DNA from: Crocosphaera sp.
Lineage (GTDB): Bacteria; Cyanobacteriota; Cyanobacteriia; Cyanobacteriales; Microcystaceae
Direction: 5' to 3'
Length of the DNA: 64,000 nt
NCBI GenBank assembly: GCA_030065205.1
Contig: JASJDN010000010.1
Coordinates: 1 to 64,000, forward strand
Part shown: positions 55,737-62,211 of the stretch, piece after piece
Layout of the letters: each line of letters opens with the position of its first letter
Numbering within the stretch: the first letter of the stretch is position 1
Notes under the pieces: model-generated
Told to the model about the DNA's origin: nothing
The model's database searches: none
The model's input: the letters and a program-made list of their open reading frames with translations, nothing else
Translations under genes and position numbers: made by a program

Positions 55737-56570
55737 ATGACTGAAACCGTAACGAATAGTGACCTGCGCCATCATCTTAATTCCCTGTTGATGCGGGAAA
55801 GTTTGCTGGATCGAGACGTTCAAGCATCAACAGAAGCACCAGTCATTCGGATGCTTCCTGATACCTATGTGGTCAAGATTGGGGGACGTTCTATCCTTGA
55901 TAAAGGACGGGTAGCAACCACCCCCGTTGTGGAAGCATTAGGGGAGCTTTTAGCCTCAAAAAAATTAATTATTGGCACAGGAGGAGGCGCGAGAAGTCGT
56001 CATGTTTTCTCCATTGGTATTGATTTAGGAATGCCTTCTGGAGTATTAGCAGAATTGGCTCAAGCAGATGCTTTAGGTAATGCCCATATTTTAGGGGCTT
56101 TATTGGCTCCCTATGGGGTTGTAGCCATCCCTCCAGAGGTTTTTGGGCATTTATTACCTTTGTTTATTCGCAGTGTTCCTGGGGTTATTTTCACTGGGGT
56201 TCCTCCCTATTCTTTGTGGGAACATCCCCCAGAAATTGGCCGTATTCCTCCTCATGGAAGTGACTCTGGGGCTTTTCTTTTAGCGGAATGTTTTGGTTGT
56301 CAAAGTGTTACCTTAGTTAAGGATGTGGATGGCCTTTATGATTGTGATCCCAAAGAGAATCCGGGAGCCAATTTTATTTCAGAAATTTCAACAACTGAAC
56401 TCAGAAAAGGTAACTTTGAAACCTTACCATTTGAACGGATTTTATTGGACTTATTGGATCATTCCCGTTTAATTAATCAGGTTCAAATTGTCAATGGACT
56501 CGAACCCGAAAAGATTCCTGCTGCGGTCAATGGGGAGCAAGTCGGAACCGTTATCTATCAGGATAAATAG
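55737..56570 (+). CDS. mosA: Molybdenum storage protein, MosA-like (alpha) subunit
   Basis: A 277-residue paralogue of the preceding gene. VVKIGGRSILDKGRVATTPV, IIGTGGGARSRHVFSIG, LGMPSGVLAELAQADALGNAHIL, GVPPYSLWE, GRIPPHGSDSGAFLLAE and TLVKDVDGLYDCDPKEN carry the same fold and nucleotide-binding features. IGGR, ARHVFS-like and GNAHILGALL wording is nearer the alpha subunit. The adjacent pair strongly suggests an alpha3-beta3 MoSto. Immediately 3' lies a MITE and then the convergent molybdate transporter gene. Confidence 0.85.
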   Translation: MTETVTNSDLRHHLNSLLMRESLLDRDVQASTEAPVIRMLPDTYVVKIGGRSILDKGRVATTPVVEALGELLASKKLIIGTGGGARSRHVFSIGIDLGMPSGVLAELAQADALGNAHILGALLAPYGVVAIPPEVFGHLLPLFIRSVPGVIFTGVPPYSLWEHPPEIGRIPPHGSDSGAFLLAECFGCQSVTLVKDVDGLYDCDPKENPGANFISEISTTELRKGNFETLPFERILLDLLDHSRLINQVQIVNGLEPEKIPAAVNGEQVGTVIYQDK

Positions 56571-56576
56571 TTATCT

Positions 56577-56713
56577 AAGGGACTGTTGGTTAAAGGAACA
56601 TTAAAAACCAGTTTTGTAAGGCGGGCAAAGTTTTCTACATTATAAGTAGCTTAAATAAATCTCTGATTTACCTACCCTACTACCTTAAGATTTTGTTGAC
56701 AAACAGTCTCTAA
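56577..56713. mobile_element. MITE copy between mosA and modBC
   Basis: Begins AAGGGACTGTTGGTTAAAGG and ends TTGACAAACAGTCTCTAA, imperfect terminal inverted repeats; internal GGCGGGCAAAG near 56620 is the usual left arm, while the right arm has drifted to TTTACCTACCC. Its right end touches and seems to provide the TAG of modBC on the minus strand. Confidence 0.75.
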
Positions 56714-58596
56714 GGGTGGGTAATGCCACCCTTTTGCCAACCAGTTGCTGGAAGCAAAATTAGTTTGAGAGGATCTAGATGAACATACCAAGGAAAGGGA
56801 CGCTGTTTGATTTCATGCCATTTTTCCTTAAAAACTTCTGCTTGGAGATGATAATCTAGGTCATGGTTTCCAAAAGAATTGAGCTTAAGATAAAGAGTGA
56901 TACGGTGAGGTGTTTCACTGGTTTTGACTAACCAACAAGGAAAAGTATTTATCTTCTCTTGGTTGGTAACAAACTGAAGATGATGAGCGCGGATACCGAT
57001 ATAGACGAATGATGGGGTAAGTTTTTCAACAACTGTGAGGGTACAATTCCAGTCAATAGCGTTGATCTTGTTTTCTTCAACAATCTGAAAATGAGAAAAG
57101 TTTTTGCACTCGGTAAGTTGGGCAACTGTGAAGTTAGGGGGATGTTGAAAAATGTTTTCTTTATCACCAGAGCCAATTACTTTACCTTGATCAAGAATTA
57201 CCATATCTTCACAAATACGATAAGCTTCCTCTAATTTGTGGGTAACAAAAAGAATAACCCCCTTATAGTTCGCAAAAACATCAGCCAACATTTGTTCAAT
57301 TTGGCTGCGTAAATAATTATCTAGGGCTGAGAGCGGTTCATCAAGTAGTATCGCTTCTGGTTCAATGGCTAAGGCTCTGGCTAAGGCAACCCTTTGTTGT
57401 TGTCCTCCTGATAATTGATAAGGATAGCGTTGTTCTAGTCCCTGTAACTGCATCAAATTAATATACTTTTGAACTTGCTTACGTCTCTGTTGTTTGGATA
57501 GATGTTGTAAGCCAAAACCAATGTTACGAGCAACTCTCATGTGGGGAAACAGGGCATAATTTTGGAAGACAAAACCAATGCGACGCTGGCGACAAGATAA
57601 GTTAATTTTTTTGTCAGAGTCAAATAATATACGTCCATTGAGAATAATGCGCCCTCTAGAAGGGGTTTCTAAGCCCGCAATACAGCGTAAGGTCATGCTT
57701 TTACCAGAACCAGAAGCTCCCAATATTCCCAAAGGTTTATCATAGGCAGTTAAGTAAGTTGCCAGACTGAAACTAGGTAAATCTTTATGTAGTTCAATTA
57801 TGAGTTCTTGATGAAATTCAGAACTAATTTTGGGTTGAGTATTACGGGTAGGATGAGGGATAGAAAACCAACGACTAACAATTGATGACCAACGACTAAT
57901 AACCGATGCACCCAATCTGTCTAAAAGCTGATCCAACCAGCTATCGCTATTCGACCAATAATAAATGGTTGTAATGACTCCAAGAGCGATCGCGACTAAA
58001 ATAATGACCCAAATCAATGCCTCATCCATCTTCCCTGCTTCTGCCGCAAAATAAATCGCTAAGGGCATGGTTTGGGTTTTACCAGGAATACTACCAGCTA
58101 ACATCAAGGTAGCACCAAATTCTCCCAATGCCCGAGCAAAGGACAAAACTATCCCAGAAACGATACCTCGCCAGCTTAAAGGAAGAACGATTTGCCAAAA
58201 GATTCGAGCTTCATTTGCTCCTAAGGTACGAGCGCAGTTAAGAACATCTTTATTAACCTGTTCAAATGCACCTAATGTCGTTTTATACATTAAGGGAAAT
58301 GCTACTACTGTAGAGGCAATGACTGTGGCTTGCCAAGAAAAAATAAGGCTAATTCCCCATTGTCGTAATAGTTGTCCGAGGGGGCTATTTCTCCCAAATA
58401 ATAATAGGAGTAAAAACCCCATTACAGTCGGAGGAAGCACCAACGGAAGGGTCAAAATACCATCAATTATCCCTTTTCCTCGGCCTCGATAGTTAAACAT
58501 CATCTCTGCCACGGCAATTCCTGCTACAAAGGCAAGAATAGTGGCAACAGAAGCAGTTTTTAAAGAAATCCAGAGAGGAGAAAAATCTAGAGGCAT
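56710..58596 (-). CDS. modBC: Molybdate ABC transporter, ModB permease-ModC ATPase fusion
   Basis: A 628-residue fusion. Residues 1-215 are the ModB permease with about five membrane helices and the ATPase-contact loop ARTLGANEARIFWQIVLPLSW, then GIVLSFARALGEFGATLML. A 50-residue linker leads to ModC: Walker A GASGSGKS (293-300), Q-loop QNYALFPHM, signature LSGGQQQRVALARAL, Walker B AILLDEPLSALD and FVTHKLEEAY. After about residue 510 a TOBE/MOP-like molybdate-binding region follows. Imports molybdate across the plasma membrane with ModA. The last residues (QKGGITHP) and stop run into the MITE, so the C-terminus may have been altered. Confidence 0.92.
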   Translation of the reverse strand: MPLDFSPLWISLKTASVATILAFVAGIAVAEMMFNYRGRGKGIIDGILTLPLVLPPTVMGFLLLLLFGRNSPLGQLLRQWGISLIFSWQATVIASTVVAFPLMYKTTLGAFEQVNKDVLNCARTLGANEARIFWQIVLPLSWRGIVSGIVLSFARALGEFGATLMLAGSIPGKTQTMPLAIYFAAEAGKMDEALIWVIILVAIALGVITTIYYWSNSDSWLDQLLDRLGASVISRWSSIVSRWFSIPHPTRNTQPKISSEFHQELIIELHKDLPSFSLATYLTAYDKPLGILGASGSGKSMTLRCIAGLETPSRGRIILNGRILFDSDKKINLSCRQRRIGFVFQNYALFPHMRVARNIGFGLQHLSKQQRRKQVQKYINLMQLQGLEQRYPYQLSGGQQQRVALARALAIEPEAILLDEPLSALDNYLRSQIEQMLADVFANYKGVILFVTHKLEEAYRICEDMVILDQGKVIGSGDKENIFQHPPNFTVAQLTECKNFSHFQIVEENKINAIDWNCTLTVVEKLTPSFVYIGIRAHHLQFVTNQEKINTFPCWLVKTSETPHRITLYLKLNSFGNHDLDYHLQAEVFKEKWHEIKQRPFPWYVHLDPLKLILLPATGWQKGGITHP

Positions 58597-58761
58597 GAAT
58601 CGGCATTTTAGAATTTAGAATTTAGAATTACGCTCTTTTTTCGGTCAGATGAAATCTTGTTGAATACCATACCTGAAAATAAGGTGAGCAAAGGAGGCTC
58701 CAGGGACAGAGGAAGTGGGGCAAGATGGATTATAGTTTACAATACGTGGGAATTATAATTT

Positions 58762-59538
58762 TTAATTTTTAAACCCGTATTCTGCAAAAACATTTTTAGC
58801 TGTATTACTAGAGAGAAATCGGCTGAAATCTTGAGCAATGTCTGGATGTTGACTATCGCGCACAATGGCAACTGGATAGATAATGGGAGAATGAGAATTT
58901 ATGGGTGCGGTTGCTATAATCTTTACTCCTTCTGATATTCGAGCATCAGTGCTATAGACAATACCCGCTTCCACATTACCCGTTTCGACATAAGCTAAAA
59001 CTTGGCGTACATTTTTGGCAAAGACTAACTTCGTTTCTAAGGATTGATATAACTTGAGGGAATCTAACACTTCCTTAGCATATTTTCCGGCGGGTACACT
59101 ATCAGGAACCCCAATGGCTATTTGACTAACAGCATCGCTATTGAGTTGTGAAAATCCATCGATATTATGATTATTTTGTTTTATGATCAGAACCACTTCA
59201 TTTTTTAGAAGATTTTGACGTGTATTGTTGAGCAACAAGTTTTTATCTTCTAAAATATCTAGATGTTGCCCGTCTGCGGAAATATAAACATCCACTGGTG
59301 CGCCTTGTTCGATCTGGTGTCGCAGGGAACCAGAAGAACCGAAATTATAGGTGAGCTTGATATTAGGATTTTGTTGATGGTACAAATTGCCAATCTCTTG
59401 AAGTGCATCTTGCAGACTACTAGCAGCAGAAATGGTTAAAGTTACTGCCGAGGAACTTTCACTGCTAAGACTCGAAGCCGTGCAAGCTGACAAGAATGCT
59501 AACAGACTTAATCCTATAAACTTCCGTCTTCCTATCAT
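58762..59538 (-). CDS. modA: Molybdate-binding periplasmic protein ModA
   Basis: A 258-residue lipoprotein: the signal FIGLSLLAFLSAC has a lipobox Cys followed by TAS. The mature part shows TISAASSLQDALQEIG, YNFGSSGSLRHQIEQGAPVDVYISA, IAIGVPDSVPAGKYAKEVL and GIVYSTDARI, the ModA oxyanion-binding segments. It delivers molybdate to the ModBC fusion, whose gene starts 165 bp further along the same strand. Together they form the high-affinity Mo uptake unit facing the Mo-storage genes. Confidence 0.93.
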   Translation of the reverse strand: MIGRRKFIGLSLLAFLSACTASSLSSESSSAVTLTISAASSLQDALQEIGNLYHQQNPNIKLTYNFGSSGSLRHQIEQGAPVDVYISADGQHLDILEDKNLLLNNTRQNLLKNEVVLIIKQNNHNIDGFSQLNSDAVSQIAIGVPDSVPAGKYAKEVLDSLKLYQSLETKLVFAKNVRQVLAYVETGNVEAGIVYSTDARISEGVKIIATAPINSHSPIIYPVAIVRDSQHPDIAQDFSRFLSSNTAKNVFAEYGFKN

Positions 59539-59597
59539 AAAAATCCTCAGTTATCATTAAGGACATGGATCTCCCCACACTTTACCTAAACAGGGTT

Positions 59598-59735
59598 TTA
59601 GAGACTGTTGTCAACAAAATATTAAAACGGGTTCGGTGGGCAAATTAGAGATTGATTTAAGTTACTTATAATGTAGAAAACTTTGCCCACCCTACAAAAT
59701 TGGTTTTTAATATTCCTTTAACAAACACTCTCTTA
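59598..59735. mobile_element. MITE copy, inverted orientation, upstream of modA
   Basis: TTAGAGACTGTTGTCAACAA at the left and TTTAACAAACACTCTCTTA at the right are the terminal repeats; inner CGGTGGGCAAA pairs with TTTGCCCACCC. Read on the minus strand it is nearly colinear with 56577-56713, so the mod operon is bracketed by two copies in opposite orientation. It lies in the likely modA promoter region. Confidence 0.78.
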
Positions 59736-59751
59736 TATGTCGGATTTGGTA

Positions 59752-60537
59752 TTAGTTAAGGCGAACCCCCTGGAGTCTATAGGTTTCTTCCGATTCGATA
59801 GGCTGATCGAGTTCACCAAATTTTTCTTGGGCCCAAATTTCCAGGCGATCGAGTACATCTTGCTTGAGTTCCTCACTCAGTTCCATACCCGCTAAGTTGG
59901 CCTTTCCTCGCCAAGATTCAAGAGACTGTCTGGGGGTATTGACGACTTTCCACCGAGATGCGATCACAGGTTCAATTACCGAGGCACCACTCTGAGTGAA
60001 ACGTTCGATTAATTGACGCAGAAGTTGGTTTTTTTGGCGACCCTGCAACGTTTTTTGAGCCAGAAGGCTTTGCATCTTGTCTCTCATCTGATTTTTGACA
60101 CTATTTTTCTGGCGTTGCACAGTTCCCATCAATACCACTGCTCTTTCTGCTTGGGCAATGCGCCAGCTTTCCTGGACAACCTGTTCTAAGTTTAGTAAAT
60201 GTAAGGTGCGAGAGCTAAAGATGAGGTTAGCTGTGCTATCTTCAACGGGCCAATGCTGGTTAGCATCCCCTTGGACGAGATGAACATTCTCCTGCGGTGT
60301 GTCTAGATGCTGACGAAATTCTTCGAGCATGGGAGCAGAAAGATCGAACCCCAGATAGTGAACGGATTCAGGGGCGAACCATTGTCCAATTTGCCCGGTT
60401 CCTGCACCGACTTCTACTATGCGATCGCCTGGTTGAATTTTAGCGAGAGCAAGGGCAGTTTTGACTATCCCTTGGCAAGTCGTCTCGGATAAGCCAGTTC
60501 TCGTTTCAAATGTCTTGGCTTGGTCGTCAAAGTTCAC
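59752..60537 (-). CDS. SAM-dependent class I methyltransferase
   Basis: A 261-residue Rossmann-fold methyltransferase. Motif I IVEVGAGTGQIGQWF, then LGFDLSAPMLEEFRQ (motif II acidic), VHLVQGDANQHWPV and LIFSSRTLHLLNLEQVVQE. The N-terminus ETRTGLSETTCQGIVKTAL resembles UbiE/Coq5-type proteins. The C-terminal 110 residues are helical and basic. Substrate unknown. Single gene between the modA-side MITE and the small gene at 60716. Confidence 0.82.
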   Translation of the reverse strand: MNFDDQAKTFETRTGLSETTCQGIVKTALALAKIQPGDRIVEVGAGTGQIGQWFAPESVHYLGFDLSAPMLEEFRQHLDTPQENVHLVQGDANQHWPVEDSTANLIFSSRTLHLLNLEQVVQESWRIAQAERAVVLMGTVQRQKNSVKNQMRDKMQSLLAQKTLQGRQKNQLLRQLIERFTQSGASVIEPVIASRWKVVNTPRQSLESWRGKANLAGMELSEELKQDVLDRLEIWAQEKFGELDQPIESEETYRLQGVRLN

Positions 60538-60639
60538 TTTTCTTGATGTTAATATGGTGTTTAATCGGTTGAAAGAAATTCTCTGGCACAGCCAACGACA
60601 GGCTTATATTTTTAACTGATTTAAGGCAATAAACTTGAT

Positions 60640-60678
60640 AAAAAAACAACTCCCCTTACCCAGTGACTTCTAGGGGAG
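60640..60678 (-). terminator. Rho-independent terminator after the 60716 gene
   Basis: On the minus strand CTCCCCT pairs with AGGGGAG around a 15-base loop, followed by TTGTTTTTT. It begins about 38 bases past the stop at 60716. Confidence 0.75.
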
Positions 60679-60715
60679 CCAAAAAAGTCCAGTTCTTACT
60701 TGATCGTAGTGTACC

Positions 60716-61042
60716 TTAAGCCTTACGTGCTTCTGACTTGATTGCATTCAACTCATCTAATAGTGCAGGTATCTTTTGTTTTACTTCTTTCGTTACAAGA
60801 TGTCGGGAGCTAATCCAATCTATAAGTATTTGTTTTTCTTCTGCTTCATCTCCTATATCTATTGACATAAAACGATAGAAGTAGGGAATGTCAAATGCCA
60901 AATAATGACTGACTATCTCATAACCTGAAACAGTCCAATCAATTTGCCATACTTGCCGTGCTAGTTGTACTATAATTTTTTCGGGCCCTTCTTTTTGCCC
61001 AATCAGCTTCACTAACGCACTGTCTAAGGATGATTTGTTCAT
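60716..61042 (-). CDS. Conserved hypothetical protein, 108 aa
   Basis: The minus-strand frame runs from 61195, but the ATG at 61042 preceded by AAGGAAAAAA makes a better start, giving MNKSSLDSALVKLIGQKEG. It has a central EIVSHYLAFDIPYFYRF and a charged helical end (KQKIPALLDELNAIKSE). No signal peptide or known domain is recognised. If the long form is used, 51 further residues with no recognisable feature are added. Followed by a good terminator; separate from its neighbours. Confidence 0.55.
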   Translation of the reverse strand: MNKSSLDSALVKLIGQKEGPEKIIVQLARQVWQIDWTVSGYEIVSHYLAFDIPYFYRFMSIDIGDEAEEKQILIDWISSRHLVTKEVKQKIPALLDELNAIKSEARKA

Positions 61043-61324
61043 GGTTTTTTCCTTGTAAGAAATTCTGTAAAAAATTCTGATTGATTTATCTTCCTCAATT
61101 ATTCTACATGATCTGGCTATAGGGTCTAGAGTCAGAATTTTGTCTTGTAACAAAAATTCACCACTTGTAAATTTTCCGTTAAAAATTTCAGACATCTGAG
61201 TTGATTAAATAATTGATTTATTTGAATAATTAGCTTTTTGGCGATCGCCGTTTGGGTTCCAACAACTGTTTTTGAGCGCACCCCTTTGGTAAAATGGGCG
61301 AGTAGTTTCAATATAATAAAGTAT

Positions 61325-61753
61325 ATGGTTACTCGTTGGCTTTCCAAAAAACGATACCAACTGTCTTTATCTCATAAATGGCCGTGGGTTACTGTACCCT
61401 TGAGACTGTTTGTAGCTAGTTTTTTTATGGCATTAGCTTGGTTAGGACATCTCACGTTAGAAAACATACCTTTTCTATCTGCTCTTTTTCTTTGTTGGTT
61501 TCTTGTTTTACCTGAATATTTCCTCAATGTTTCTGCTATCCGTTCAGGCTATAAGTTCTATTCAGGGGCGCAAATGGCCTCTTTTCGCCTTTGTTCTGGG
61601 GTTGTTTGTATAGGGTTAGTGTCCCATTTTATCCTCCATGAAACTTTAAGTAATCGTCAACTTTTAGGGTTTTTTGTTATGCTGGTAGCAATGGCTTTAA
61701 TTGCCCTTGGTGGCTCTCACGTAAATGAAGAGTCTTCCAGCAAGGAATCATGA
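61325..61753 (+). CDS. DMT/DUF486-type small membrane protein, copy 1
   Basis: A 142-residue protein. A basic N-terminus (WLSKKRYQLS) precedes four membrane helices: LFVASFFMALAWLGHL, ALFLCWFLVLPEYFLN, RLCSGVVCIGLVSHFIL, FFVMLVAMALIALGG. LPEYFLNVSAIRSGY and SGAQMASFRLCSG are the DUF486 signature, distantly related to drug/metabolite transporters. An upstream frame opens at 61238, but ATG 61325 avoids an implausible extension. Function unknown. The homologous next gene suggests a tandem duplication. Confidence 0.72.
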   Translation: MVTRWLSKKRYQLSLSHKWPWVTVPLRLFVASFFMALAWLGHLTLENIPFLSALFLCWFLVLPEYFLNVSAIRSGYKFYSGAQMASFRLCSGVVCIGLVSHFILHETLSNRQLLGFFVMLVAMALIALGGSHVNEESSSKES

Positions 61754-61841
61754 ATAGAAAGGTAACAAGCAGAAAGTAAAGAATAAAAAAGATAGGGTTT
61801 AATTACACTATACTCTTCATATTCCTTAGAAATATATAGAT

Positions 61842-62183
61842 ATGACTTTGCCAATTATTTTAGTCCCATTAATGTTATTTTTGTCTAGCGTCGTTATGGC
61901 ATTTGCCTGGTTAGGACATCTTAAATTTCGTAGTCGCCCCTTTATCTTAGCACTCCTTTTCAGTTGGTTTCTTGTTTTACCTGAATATATACTCAACGTA
62001 ATAGCAACTCGCTATGGTTATGGGGTTTATACGGGGGCGCAAATGGCCTCGTTTAATCTCTGTACAGGGGTTTTATGTGTTGCTTTGGTTTCCCGTTTAT
62101 TCCTAAGAGAAATCATGACCTGTTATCAATTAGTTGGCTTTTTATTGATGGCTTTTTCCGTTATTTTAATCATGTCTGATTAA
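61842..62183 (+). CDS. DMT/DUF486-type small membrane protein, copy 2
   Basis: A 113-residue, four-helix membrane protein. SWFLVLPEYILN, IATRYGYGVYTGAQMAS and FNLCTGVLCVALVSRLFL line up with copy 1; the N-terminal basic stretch of copy 1 is absent. Length is closer to the usual DUF486 protein. The two may form a heterodimer, as paired small multidrug-resistance-like proteins do (inference only). Convergent with the phosphoketolase gene. Confidence 0.78.
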   Translation: MTLPIILVPLMLFLSSVVMAFAWLGHLKFRSRPFILALLFSWFLVLPEYILNVIATRYGYGVYTGAQMASFNLCTGVLCVALVSRLFLREIMTCYQLVGFLLMAFSVILIMSD

Positions 62184-62187
62184 GAAA

Positions 62188-62204
62188 GGTGGGCATTGCC
62201 CACC
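62188..62204. terminator. Short bidirectional hairpin between convergent genes
   Basis: GGTGGGC at 62188-62194 pairs perfectly with GCCCACC at 62198-62204 across a three-base loop. It uses the same GGTGGGCA/TGCCCACC core as the MITE family and may be a minimal derivative that serves as a terminator. Confidence 0.5.
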
Positions 62205-62211
62205 CTACATA

